33,040 nt of DNA from NCBI GenBank assembly GCA_903847405.1, contig CAINDP010000130.1, positions 1 through 33,040 on the forward strand, read 5' to 3'. The stretch comes from an uncultured Myxococcales bacterium (GTDB lineage Bacteria > Myxococcota_A > UBA9042 > DTJE01). Position numbers and translations under genes: made by a program. The notes under the pieces were generated by a model. That model worked only from the letters and a program-made list of their open reading frames with translations, did not search any database and had not been told where the DNA came from. Below are positions 17,610-25,502 of the stretch, one piece after another. Positions within the stretch are counted from its first letter, which is position 1. The number at the start of each line of letters is the position of its first letter.

Positions 17610-18497
17610 TCACAGGGCGGCAAGAAAGTCGCGTTCCCGAATGATGAGCGTCGTGGCGCCCACCTTGCGATTTTCGATGACGGTCTCGATCTTCCGTCCG
17701 TAGGCCGCATACATCCACGCCGGGTTCGACAGGCCACCGATGACCAGGTAGTCCAGCGAGCGCGAAACGCGGTCGACCGGTATTCCGCCCCGCTCGGAGA
17801 CCATCCCATGGAGGACCGCGCGAGCGGCGGTCTTGGCCTGCCCGGTGAAACAGAACGTGTGTCCGGACATCGACACCGGCCCAGAATCGCAGACGCTATC
17901 CAGGGTGCTGTAAATGGGAGCTCGACTGGCGGCGTGCTCGTTCACGGGGGCGTCATGGAGCACGTAGTCGTGCTGGACCACGCCACCATAGTCCAGGCAG
18001 AAGTCGAGAATCTCCTGCTGTTCCTCAGGATCAACCCGGCCATCCGCGAGAACCCGGTCCACCATTTCGTGAACAAGGTTGAACGGCCAGACCCCGCGAA
18101 ACGCCTCGTAGTCCGCGAGCCAATCCTTGAGGTCAACCACTTCCTGCCTATTGATGACACCATCCACTGCGATCCCGTGGAGCACGCCGTGCAGGCGGCG
18201 GATGGCATCTCTCGACGTGAGCGCACCGGTCGAGGTCGGGTTGCCGAACTGGCAGCACCAATCCAGCAACTCCTCGCGCGGATCCCCGTCCGTGGCACCG
18301 AGCGTCATCTGGCGCAAGGTTTCGTGCAGCGAACTGAAAGGAAAGGTCTCAAGCAGGTACTCATGGGTCGCCACCCACTCGGAAAGCGCTCTCAGTTCAC
18401 CGTCCGTCAGCAGGTAGTCCAGCGCTACCCCGGCGGCGATTCCCCGGAGCATCTCGATCTCGCGCGCCACCTCAGTGACCCGACCACTTTCCGACAT
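17610..18497 (-). CDS. BRCT-domain protein with duplicated DG-containing helical (TerB-like) repeats
   Basis: A 295-residue protein. Residues ~18-88 and ~103-172 are two copies of one helical module: GIAAGVALDYLLTDGEL and WPF/FPF-type segments in the first match HGIAVDGVINRQEV and WPFNLVHEM in the second. Each resembles small acidic TerB/EF-hand-like units. Residues ~207-295 form a BRCT domain of the DNA-ligase/RFC1 type (HTFCFTGQ, SLDYLVIGG, YGRKIETV, ending in ERDFLAAL). BRCT domains of this class bind DNA ends or 5' phosphates, so a DNA-damage-sensing role in the block is plausible inference. The ATG has only a weak GGGG ribosome site. It is the first gene of the minus-strand block, 26 bases downstream of a TATTCT -10-like element. 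Confidence 0.85.
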   Translation of the reverse strand: MSESGRVTEVAREIEMLRGIAAGVALDYLLTDGELRALSEWVATHEYLLETFPFSSLHETLRQMTLGATDGDPREELLDWCCQFGNPTSTGALTSRDAIRRLHGVLHGIAVDGVINRQEVVDLKDWLADYEAFRGVWPFNLVHEMVDRVLADGRVDPEEQQEILDFCLDYGGVVQHDYVLHDAPVNEHAASRAPIYSTLDSVCDSGPVSMSGHTFCFTGQAKTAARAVLHGMVSERGGIPVDRVSRSLDYLVIGGLSNPAWMYAAYGRKIETVIENRKVGATTLIIRERDFLAAL

Positions 18498-18523
18498 TGC
18501 AGAACCCCATGCTCAACGCGCGA

Positions 18524-18529
18524 AGAATA
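18524..18529 (-). promoter_or_regulatory. -10-like element of the BRCT/channel genes
   Basis: TATTCT (within GTATTCTTCG) on the minus strand, 26 bases upstream of the BRCT-gene ATG. It differs by one base from the TATACTTC element seen upstream of other genes. No clear -35 is visible. Confidence 0.35.
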
Positions 18530-18776
18530 CATCACCAGTACGACATAAGGGAGAACGTCACCGACCGACTTCGGCGGCTCCTCCAGACACGACTGTGCGC
18601 TGATCCAGGAGTTCGACGCGGTACCGCAAGTCCCGGAGGACGACCAGGCCCCGGAGGCCAGAGCCTGATGGACGTCCGTGGGCCGGGTCTGGGAGTGCTT
18701 CGGAGGGGGCTGTCGGAGGCGCGGCCCACCTTGCGGGGGCAATCAACAAATTGGGACGCGCCGAGACTGCAGGAGG

Positions 18777-18801
18777 CCGGTGGGGGCAGAGCCCCCGCCG
18801 G
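18777..18801. terminator. strong GC hairpin between asparaginase and BRCT gene
   Basis: CCGGTGGGGGC, loop AGA, then GCCCCCGCCGG: an 11-bp stem with one G-T pair. It lies downstream of the asparaginase gene and upstream of the defence block. It has no T tract, so it is a transcript-end or insulator candidate only. Confidence 0.4.
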
Positions 18802-18902
18802 AACTCCGATCCCGGAGAGGCACCCCCAGACCCGGCCCCCAAAGGTGTCACGCCATCAGAGCGTGGCTCTTGACAGGCGTGAGAATGCGGCGTTCTTCGG
18901 CC

Positions 18903-19892
18903 TCACACCGGCTCGCCCGCCCAGGACGTCGAAAGCGCCTCGCGAACCTCGGCAATCGACCCGCCCGCCCCCAGCACCAGCCCCATCTTGGCGATCGCCG
19001 CCCACCGGGTCTGCCGCCCGGCTCCGATGGCGCCGGCCTCGACGGCCAGGGCGCCCAGCTCGTAGGTGTCCAGGTCCACCCAGCCCCAGGGGCACTGGCT
19101 GCTGATCACCAGGGGGATGTCCCGCGCGCGGCAATGCGCGAACAGGGCCTGCAGGTCGGGGCGTCCCATGGGCAGGTTGCCCGCGCCGTAGGCCTCCAGC
19201 AGCACGCCGCGGGTCCCGTCGGGAGGCAGGGCCCAGGGCATGCCCGGGAAGGGGGCGTACACCGCCAGGGCCGATTCGAAGGCGCCGCCCAGGCCGGGCG
19301 GGACGTTCCGATCGAACCGCCCCGCGTGGGGATGGACCTGGACGTGCAGGCCCAGCTCCGCCAGGGGCGGCAGGTTGGGCGACTCGAAGGCCTCGTAGCG
19401 GTGCACGCTGAGCTTGTGCGTGGCCACGCCCCGGTACCAGTGGTCCCCGAAGCACACCCCGATTTCGGGGATCCCCTTGGTGGCCAGCGTGACGGCGTCC
19501 ACCAGGTTGCTGCGGGCGTCGCTGCGGATGTAGGCCAGGGGCCGCTGGGACCCCGTCAGCACCACGGGCTTGCCCAGGTCCGCCAGCAGGAACCCCAGCA
19601 GGGTCGCCGTGAATGCCATGGTGTCCGTGCCGTGCACCAGGACCACGCCGTCGCAGGTCGCGGCCTGGGCACGGATCAGCCGCGCCAGGTCCAGGATGTC
19701 CTCGGGCTCGTTGCCCGCCGAGTCCCGGTTGAAGGCCACCACCAATTTCAGGCTGGCCAGCTGCCGCAGTTCCGGCACCTCCTCCAGCACGCGGTCCAGG
19801 GACGGGCCCGGCGCCAGGGAGGTGGGATCCCCCGTCGGGGCCATGCCCAGCGTGCCGCCGGTGTGGATCAGAAGGACGTGCGACTGCGCCAT
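18903..19892 (-). CDS. type I (cytoplasmic) L-asparaginase
   Basis: A 329-residue enzyme that hydrolyses asparagine to aspartate and ammonia. Both active-site motifs are present: IHTGGTLGM with T11, and HGTDTM (87-92, T89/D90). The TGSQRPL...RSDARSNL segment is characteristic of the E. coli AnsA-type (type I) group, and no signal peptide is present. The frame is open for 72 codons upstream, but the ATG at 19892 starts exactly at the conserved beta-strand and has a weak GGGGGCGG site. It ends just outside the defence block. The gap of 80 bases to the upstream DUF2202 gene and the candidate TTGTCC-18-TATGCT promoter suggest independent transcription. Confidence 0.93.
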   Translation of the reverse strand: MAQSHVLLIHTGGTLGMAPTGDPTSLAPGPSLDRVLEEVPELRQLASLKLVVAFNRDSAGNEPEDILDLARLIRAQAATCDGVVLVHGTDTMAFTATLLGFLLADLGKPVVLTGSQRPLAYIRSDARSNLVDAVTLATKGIPEIGVCFGDHWYRGVATHKLSVHRYEAFESPNLPPLAELGLHVQVHPHAGRFDRNVPPGLGGAFESALAVYAPFPGMPWALPPDGTRGVLLEAYGAGNLPMGRPDLQALFAHCRARDIPLVISSQCPWGWVDLDTYELGALAVEAGAIGAGRQTRWAAIAKMGLVLGAGGSIAEVREALSTSWAGEPV

Positions 19893-19922
19893 GGGACCGC
19901 CCCCGACAACATTCCGGGGTGC

Positions 19923-19952
19923 AGCATAGTCAATGCGCGGCGGGGAGGACAA
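19923..19952 (-). promoter_or_regulatory. candidate asparaginase promoter
   Basis: On the minus strand TTGTCC, an 18-base spacer, then TATGCT, ending 30 bases before the asparaginase ATG. Confidence 0.4.
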
Positions 19953-19972
19953 ATCGGCCGCGGCCCGGGTCG

Positions 19973-20617
19973 TCACGCCCCGCACTTCTCGCGGGGGCTC
20001 CCGACGATCGCGTCCACCTCGGCCTGGGTCAGGTGCGTCGGCGCCCAGGTCGCGTCGGCGGCCGCCAACAGGGCCACGTAGGACCGCAGGTGGTTCCGGG
20101 AACCGCATTCCAGCGCGCTGTACACGGCCAGGGCCTCGGGAAGGTCCGTCCGCGCGGCCATGGCGCGAAGGTCCGCGATGTCCAGGTCCTCGATGGTGGC
20201 GCCCACGCGGAGGGCCTCGACCTCGGAGGTCCGGCCCGTCGCAACGAGGTCCGCGTACAGGGCGGCCAGCGCCGGCTCGGCCAGAACGCCCACCGCGTCG
20301 TCCAGCACCGGGTCCGGGATCACCAGGGCCGCCAGCAGGTCCCGAACCAGGTCGGTGTGCGTCTGCTCGGAATTCGCGATGTTCGCCATGGCCGGCGTGC
20401 CCCAGGATTCGCCCAGCGTCCGGTACACGTCACGGGCCAGCTTTTCCTCCTGGCGCAGGTAGGGCAGGTCGGCCTGCAGCGCCTCGGACGCCAGGCCCTC
20501 CAGGGAGCCGGGCGCACCGACCCCGACCGACGTCCCCGTCACCCCGTCGCATCCCGAAAGCATGAGAGCCACACCCACCATCGCCATCGCCGTCCCCGTC
20601 ATCGTCCGCGTCCGCAT
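19973..20617 (-). CDS. DUF2202 ferritin-like lipoprotein
   Basis: A 214-residue exported protein. The lipobox LSGC gives lipidation at C23. The rest is a DUF2202 four-helix domain with the recognisable EEKLARDVY (E57/E58) and SEQTH (E84, H87) motifs, which match the E and ExxH ligands of ferritin-like diiron folds. A later helix has ECGSRNHLRSY. The family function is not established. An oxidoreductase or metal-binding role is inferred from the fold. The ATG at 20617 is supported by GGGAGG and the signal peptide; an open frame upstream is noise. Confidence 0.85.
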   Translation of the reverse strand: MRTRTMTGTAMAMVGVALMLSGCDGVTGTSVGVGAPGSLEGLASEALQADLPYLRQEEKLARDVYRTLGESWGTPAMANIANSEQTHTDLVRDLLAALVIPDPVLDDAVGVLAEPALAALYADLVATGRTSEVEALRVGATIEDLDIADLRAMAARTDLPEALAVYSALECGSRNHLRSYVALLAAADATWAPTHLTQAEVDAIVGSPREKCGA

Positions 20618-20929
20618 CGTGCACCTCCCGTTGTCCGCGCACCGCGCGGTCCGAAGCCCGGTCGGGACCCTCGAGGCGTTCCGGCCTCGGACCCACGCCG
20701 GATGCAAATGCACGGGATGTGCCATGGCAGCACAATTACGCATCTGCCCGGATTCCTTCACGACTTCCGACACGTGGCGGGGGGCGCACGGGATGGCGCA
20801 CAAGGACTTCGACGGTATCGTCGAGGGTTCCGACCAGAAGGTCGAATGCCCCCAGTCCCGACGGCGGCACGGTCAGCCTCGGTCCCGCAGGGATTCTTCG
20901 GCCAATCCCGCGAGATCGGCGTCTTCCCC
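20618..20929. other. 312-base spacer, no gene seen
   Basis: No credible coding sequence. It contains two adjacent hairpins (20807-20844) downstream of the cysteine-rich lipoprotein gene and the ribosome site of the DUF2202 gene. Confidence 0.55.
20807..20844 (-). terminator. tandem hairpins after the cysteine-rich lipoprotein gene
   Basis: On the minus strand a CGACC/GGTCG hairpin (20831-20844, 4-base loop) is followed by an 8-bp stem with a 4-base loop (20807-20826) and then TCCTTG. The T tract is weak, so termination is only plausible. Confidence 0.35.
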
Positions 20930-22588
20930 TTATTTCGTCTGTTGCGCCCAGGCGTCCAGCGCCGCGCCGTCCGCGCAGAGGCCGCGGTCCAGGTTCCCGG
21001 TCGGCACGCCGAAGGGGTACAGCATCGGCCCCAGGTGGGGCAGCGCGCACAGGTCCGCCGGCAGCAGGCACGGGACGTCGCCCAGGCAGGGACGCAAGGC
21101 GTCGCAGGTGCAGAGCACCCGGTCGGGCACGGTGGGCGGCATGCCGCCGGATTCGGGGGGCAGCATGTTCGTCAGGCTGACGCAGTACTGCCCCGCGCCG
21201 CAACAGGTGGACAGGCCGTTGCAACTGCCGGCCGGGTCGATGCAGACCCCCGATCCGCCCTGCGCGCTGCATCGGCGGACCAGGCCGTCGGCGCCCGTCG
21301 GGCACTCCGCGTCAATGCTGCAGAACTCGCCGCAGGACGGCCCCTGACAAGGGGCGCCGTCGGGCCACACGCACTGGTAGGTGGGATCGCCCGTGCAGGT
21401 GCAGGCGGGGTCCAGCGCGGCGCAGTCCTCGGTGGCCAGGCACGCCGGCTGGTACCAGGAACACACGTTCCCGTCGTCCCGCAGGCACGTGTAGGTCGGA
21501 TCCCCGCTGCACTTGCAGGCGGCGTCGATGCCGGCGCATTGCCAATCGGTTTGACACTGGATGCACTGGGGGACGCCGTTGATGGCCTTGCAGATCGGGA
21601 ACGACGTGCCGCCGCACTGGCCGTTGCAGGGATCCGGGGCCCCCTGGCAGAGTCCGTCGCGGCACGGGCCTTCGTGCAGGGCGCAGTCCTCGTCCCGGCA
21701 GCATTCCCTGCACAGCCCGTCAGTGCACTGGTGCAGTTCGCCCGGGCAGAAGCCGCCGCAGGTGTTCGTTTCCGTGTCGCAATGCTCGTCGAGGCCGCAG
21801 TGGCTGTCGTTCAGGCACCGGGGCGGGTCCGCCACGCAACGGTGGGTGGAGGGATCGCACGCGGTCAGGGGGTCGTGCCGGCAGTGGCTGTCCTCCAGGC
21901 ATTCCCGGCAGTCGCCGCAGCCGGGTGCCGGGAACGGCCGGTTGGCAGGGCACCCTCCGCACTTCGGTGCACCGAGGGGCCGGCATACCGGAACGCCGTG
22001 CGAATCGTCCCCGCAAGCGAAGTTGTCGGCGTCCACGCAGGGGCGCGCATCGGAGCACTCGTCCACACAGGCCCCCGTGACATGCCCCCCGTTGTAGCAG
22101 CGCTGCCCGGACCCGCAGTCGAAGTCCCAGGTGCAGGGACAGCAGATGGTGAGGGCCGCCTTGCACAGCCCCGTGACCAGATCGCACGTCTGCCCCTCGG
22201 TGCACGGCGCATCAAAGGCGCACGGCACGCAGGCATAGGACACCGGCAGGCAGAACGACCCCTCGGGCCGCCCGCCGTAACAGGTATAAGACGGCGGGCA
22301 GTCCCGGTCGGTTCCGCAGGGTTCCAGGCAGGCCGTCGCGTTGCCCAACCGCAGGCACCGCGCGTCCCCCCCGCACTCCAGGTCCGTCGTGCAGGATCTG
22401 CAATCCACCCGGGGTCCGGGCGGGACGTCCGCGTCGGTCCCGATGCCGTCCGGCCCGGGATCACCGGGGCCGGGATCCCCGGGCAGGACCTCGACTTCCC
22501 CCCCGACGTCGACCGGGGCCGTCGACGGAACGCAGGACCCCAGCAGAAGGGCCAGGGCCAGGCAGGCACCGCGGCGTGATTTCCTCAT
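20930..22588 (-). CDS. very cysteine-rich multi-module lipoprotein
   Basis: A 552-residue protein with lipobox LGSC (C19), a Gly/Pro/Asp linker to about residue 60, and then tightly spaced cysteine modules. There are 76 cysteines from the lipidated one onward, about 14 percent of the mature protein. Recurrent patterns are C-x4-C followed by DxxC and CVxxC. Two neighbouring modules are near copies (CSGDPTYTC and CTGDPTYQC). It must be disulfide-bonded outside the cytoplasm. Similar modules occur in myxobacterial surface proteins, but no function is known. There is no ribosome site. A TAGACT element lies 6 bases upstream of the ATG, so the mRNA may be leaderless. Confidence 0.85.
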   Translation of the reverse strand: MRKSRRGACLALALLLGSCVPSTAPVDVGGEVEVLPGDPGPGDPGPDGIGTDADVPPGPRVDCRSCTTDLECGGDARCLRLGNATACLEPCGTDRDCPPSYTCYGGRPEGSFCLPVSYACVPCAFDAPCTEGQTCDLVTGLCKAALTICCPCTWDFDCGSGQRCYNGGHVTGACVDECSDARPCVDADNFACGDDSHGVPVCRPLGAPKCGGCPANRPFPAPGCGDCRECLEDSHCRHDPLTACDPSTHRCVADPPRCLNDSHCGLDEHCDTETNTCGGFCPGELHQCTDGLCRECCRDEDCALHEGPCRDGLCQGAPDPCNGQCGGTSFPICKAINGVPQCIQCQTDWQCAGIDAACKCSGDPTYTCLRDDGNVCSWYQPACLATEDCAALDPACTCTGDPTYQCVWPDGAPCQGPSCGEFCSIDAECPTGADGLVRRCSAQGGSGVCIDPAGSCNGLSTCCGAGQYCVSLTNMLPPESGGMPPTVPDRVLCTCDALRPCLGDVPCLLPADLCALPHLGPMLYPFGVPTGNLDRGLCADGAALDAWAQQTK

Positions 22589-22594
22589 GCCGGC

Positions 22595-22623
22595 AGTCTA
22601 GGAATTCCCCCGCGCGTTTTCCA
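22595..22623 (-). promoter_or_regulatory. candidate leaderless promoter of the cysteine-rich lipoprotein
   Basis: On the minus strand TGGAAA, a 17-base spacer, then TAGACT, only 6 bases before the ATG. Transcription would start at or next to the start codon. Confidence 0.4.
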
Positions 22624-22655
22624 TGCGGAAATGACGGTCCGGGGGGTTTTCGGGC

Positions 22656-22661
22656 TAGACT
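22656..22661 (+). promoter_or_regulatory. -10-like element of the DUF808 gene
   Basis: TAGACT in GGGCTAGACTCGG, 29 bases before the ATG at 22691. The surrounding 10-mer GGCTAGACTC is shared with the sngA promoter candidate. A weak ATGACG lies 19 bases upstream. Confidence 0.4.
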
Positions 22662-22690
22662 CGGAGCCTCCTTCCCCGGGACGGATCTCC

Positions 22691-23647
22691 ATGGCGGCTG
22701 CCAGCCTGTTGGCCCTGATGGACGACATCGCCAGCGTGCTGGACGACGTGGCGCTGTTGACCAAGGTCGCGGCGAAGAAGACGGCAGGCGTGCTGGGGGA
22801 CGACCTCGCCCTGAACGCCCAGCAGGTGTCCGACCTGCGGGCCGACCGCGAACTGCCGGTGGTCTGGGCCGTCGCGAAAGGCTCCTTCCGCAACAAGTTG
22901 ATCCTGGTGCCGGTCGCGCTGGCCATCAGTGCGTTCGCGCCCTGGGCCGTGATGCCGCTGCTGATGGTCGGGGGCGCCTGGCTGTGCTTCGAAGGCGTCG
23001 AGAAGATCGTCCACACGTTGCGGCAACGCACGACCGGCGCACTCACCGCCCCCGAGGGCGCTCCCCTGACCGCGGCGGAACAGTCGCTGGACCCGGCGGC
23101 CTTCGAGGCGTCGCGCATCCGAGGCGCCATCCGCACCGACTTCGTCCTGTCGGCGGAAATCGTGACGATCACGCTGGGCACCGTCGCCGACGCGGCCTTC
23201 GGGACGCGCCTGGCCGTCCTGTCGGGCGTCGCGGTCCTGATGACGGTGGGCGTCTACGGCGTCGTTGCCGGCATCGTCAAACTGGACGACGGCGGCCTGC
23301 ACCTGGCCTGGCGTCCGGGCAGGGGCGTGGGGCCCCGGTTCCTGCGGCGGCTGGGGCGCGGCATCCTGGCCTTCGCCCCCTGGATGATGAAGGGGCTGTC
23401 GGTGGTGGGCACGGCGGCCATGTTCCTGGTGGGCGGCGGCATCCTGACCCACGGCGTGCCGACGGTGAGCCACGCGGTGGAGGGGTGGGCGGAACAGGTG
23501 GCTGCCGTGCCCGCCGTCGGGCCCCTCCTGGAATCGCTGGTCCCGGCCCTGGTGAACGTCGCGGCCGGCGGCCTGGTCGGGGCGGCGGTGCTGGGGGGCG
23601 CGGCGCTGGGCCGGGGGGTGCTGCGGGCGGTCCGTCGGAAGGGATGA
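22691..23647 (+). CDS. DUF808 (YedI-like) inner-membrane protein
   Basis: A 318-residue integral membrane protein. The N terminus MAAASLLALMDDIASVLDDV followed by KVAAKKTAGVLGDDLA is diagnostic of DUF808/YedI. Hydrophobic helices follow near 80-110, 160-200, 235-265 and 290-310, with glycine-rich segments. Length and order match the family (about 300 residues). Its function is unknown, although it is widespread in proteobacteria. The ATG at 22691 rather than the upstream ATG (22631) is chosen because the conserved N terminus begins there and a -10-like element lies between them. It is divergent from the cysteine-rich lipoprotein and convergent with the protease gene. Confidence 0.88.
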   Translation: MAAASLLALMDDIASVLDDVALLTKVAAKKTAGVLGDDLALNAQQVSDLRADRELPVVWAVAKGSFRNKLILVPVALAISAFAPWAVMPLLMVGGAWLCFEGVEKIVHTLRQRTTGALTAPEGAPLTAAEQSLDPAAFEASRIRGAIRTDFVLSAEIVTITLGTVADAAFGTRLAVLSGVAVLMTVGVYGVVAGIVKLDDGGLHLAWRPGRGVGPRFLRRLGRGILAFAPWMMKGLSVVGTAAMFLVGGGILTHGVPTVSHAVEGWAEQVAAVPAVGPLLESLVPALVNVAAGGLVGAAVLGGAALGRGVLRAVRRKG

Positions 23648-23664
23648 GGGGAAAACCCGTCCCC

Positions 23665-23677
23665 GACGAGCGTCGTC
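23665..23677. terminator. small hairpin between convergent genes
   Basis: GACGA, loop GCG, then TCGTC, in the 63-base gap between the DUF808 and protease genes. The stem is short and has no T tract. Confidence 0.2.
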
Positions 23678-23710
23678 AACGGTCGATTCCGATCCGTTCG
23701 CGTCCCTCTC

Positions 23711-24880
23711 TCACCGCACGCAGGTGCCCGCCGCCGAGCAGACGAACCCCTTCTTGCAGTTGATGGCGGGCAGGGGCGTCACGTCGCAATCCGGGTCGTA
23801 CACGCCGCACTTGCAGTGGCAGCCGTCGCCGGCGTCGTAGGTCGCCGCGCTGCACGTCCAGCCCGGCGGGGCGTACGGGCAGTCCGCCGGGCACGTGGCG
23901 GTGGACTCGCCGTCGCTGCACGTGCCGTCGCCGCAGACCGGCGGGCACAGGCGGGTCGTCGGAGCGGTAGCGCACACGGCATCGACGGCCCGGAAGGCGT
24001 ACGTGCTGTCCTCGCCGCCGCACCCGTCCATCGAACAGACGTTCACCTGATAGCAGCGGCCCACCGCGTCGTACACGTAGTCGGTTTCGCCCCGGACCAG
24101 GATGCCTTCCAGCAGGCCCGTGAACGCGTCATAGACGCCGGAGCCGGAGTTGCCGCCAAAGGTGTCGGGGTTGCCCACGAAGTAGTCCAGGGTGGACGCC
24201 CGGGGATCCCGCACGAAGGCCCCGTCCGCGACCTTGAACGGCAGGCCCGAGGGTACGCCGATGACGACCAGCGGGTCGGCCAGCCCCACGGCCGCACGTC
24301 CCGGGCGGACCGCGGCGGGTGTGAAGCGCGGCGTGGCCTTTCGGTCCAACCGGATCACCCCGTAGTCCACCGTCGAGGTCTGGACGCGGGCGACGATGGC
24401 GGCACAGGTGAACACGTCCGCCGAAGTGATGGTCGTCGCCTGGCTGGCCGAGTCCATCGCGTACCGGAACACGAAGGCCGTCGACTGGCACCCCTTGCGG
24501 TTCGTGATGCAGTGGCCCGCCGTCAGGACCAGGTCGTCGTCGATCAGCGTGCCCGAACAGTAGGCCGCCGTCTTCTGGGTCGCGAACGATTCCCCGGGGC
24601 AGAGGACCTGGGACTGCTGCAGCGTCGATCCGGTCAGCACCACGTTGTTCGGGTCGGCCTGGTTCACCCGGGACTTGTCCACCAGGGCCACCGTGGACAG
24701 CAGCGCACGATTCCGCCAGGCCGCTTCCGTGACCGCGTACACATCCAGGCGGTCGTCCGTCCCATACACGACTGCACCCGGAACGGAGGCCGTCGCGACC
24801 TCGGGGTCGGACGCCGATCCGCAGGTCAGCAGAGGACTTGCGACCAACAGCACCAGGACCAGGCGTGCGAAGCGATCCAT
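23711..24880 (-). CDS. trypsin-like serine protease with cysteine-rich C-terminal tail, exported
   Basis: A 389-residue secreted or lipidated protein; the signal sequence ends in LLTC (C20), an imperfect lipobox. The chymotrypsin-fold triad is H123 in LTAGHC, D172 in VDYGVIRLD and S245 in GGNSGSGV. The latter resembles the GNSGSP form of glutamyl-endopeptidase-like enzymes rather than GDSGGP. After about residue 310 comes a cysteine-dense tail beginning PPVCGDGTCSDGE and CPADC, a module common on myxobacterial surface proteins, with further cysteines to the C terminus. A GGAGGAGGAA site precedes the ATG. The substrate is unknown. Confidence 0.88.
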   Translation of the reverse strand: MDRFARLVLVLLVASPLLTCGSASDPEVATASVPGAVVYGTDDRLDVYAVTEAAWRNRALLSTVALVDKSRVNQADPNNVVLTGSTLQQSQVLCPGESFATQKTAAYCSGTLIDDDLVLTAGHCITNRKGCQSTAFVFRYAMDSASQATTITSADVFTCAAIVARVQTSTVDYGVIRLDRKATPRFTPAAVRPGRAAVGLADPLVVIGVPSGLPFKVADGAFVRDPRASTLDYFVGNPDTFGGNSGSGVYDAFTGLLEGILVRGETDYVYDAVGRCYQVNVCSMDGCGGEDSTYAFRAVDAVCATAPTTRLCPPVCGDGTCSDGESTATCPADCPYAPPGWTCSAATYDAGDGCHCKCGVYDPDCDVTPLPAINCKKGFVCSAAGTCVR

Positions 24881-25502
24881 CGTTCCTCCTCCCCGGGGCG
24901 TACCCCGACCCCAGGACCGGGTCGGCCGTTACGCCCCTCACGCTGCATTCCCTTTCGGGGTACCACGGGGTCCAGGGGAAGGGAAGGTTTCCGGAAAGCA
25001 GCGGCCCGCGGGTGCCCGGGGAAGCGGTCGGTGACCGGATCGACGCATCCAGGGTTCCCCGGATCCTTCGAACCCCACCCGATCGACCTGTCCCGGGTTC
25101 CCGGAAGGCCTTGATCCCCACCCGATCGACAGGTTCCGGGTTCCCGAGATGCCCCGATCCCCATCCGATCCCCTCCTGGAGGGTCCCCGAAATGCCCCGA
25201 TCCGCACCCGATCGCCCCATCCCCGACACTCATCAGGCCTCGTCAACGTCCCGCAAACCCTTGCGTGATCCGCGACATGCGCCGAGGACGCCTCTGCCGG
25301 AATATTTATTTTCGATCCCGTCGATCCTTTTGCCCCCCCGTCCGTCTGTTGGCCTGTGCGGAGGCGAAACGACGTCTCCGGAACCCCGGCGCGGCGAGGG
25401 CCCGGCCGCCGTCGAGGTTCCGGGGCGCCCGTCCGAATCCGCAGGAACCGGGCCCGGGGTCGGGTCCGGGGGCCAACGGTCCGTGGACGAATGGAGGTCA
25501 TC
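24881..25502. other. 622-base spacer holding a 43-bp tandem repeat array and an AT-rich patch
   Basis: No gene is supported. The left part carries the protease ribosome site. 25036-25237 is a degenerate tandem array. Around 25301-25316 is an AT-rich patch (AATATTTATTTTCG), striking in this GC-rich DNA and a possible promoter region for the gene at 25503. Confidence 0.6.
25036..25237. repeat. 43-bp tandem repeat, four full copies plus a partial
   Basis: Units start at 25036, 25079, 25122, 25165 and 25208 (partial), each 43 bases long. Each begins CCGATCG or a variant and has GGGT(T)CCC near the middle and GATCCCCAC near the end. The period is not a multiple of three, which argues against coding. 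A more degenerate copy may precede 25036. Confidence 0.85.

Larger units (their letters stand above)
18498..18902. other. 405-base gene-free spacer at the defence-block edge
   Basis: No frame here has convincing protein character. The spacer contains the -10-like element of the BRCT gene, a strong 11-bp hairpin (18777-18801) and a weaker CACGC/GCGTG stem (18849-18865) just past the asparaginase stop. No direct repeat or tRNA marking an integration site was found. Confidence 0.6.

Noticed and set aside
18558-18851. 97-codon frame on the minus strand in the asparaginase-BRCT spacer
   Set aside because: It has some protein-like text but no ribosome site and spans a strong hairpin. No family was recognised; at most a decayed remnant.
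10502-18902. Attachment-site direct repeats flanking the defence block
   Set aside because: By eye the two border stretches share no repeat longer than chance, and no tRNA gene or integrase was seen.
25036-25237. CRISPR array
   Set aside because: The 43-base units are contiguous with no spacers between them, and no cas gene is present.
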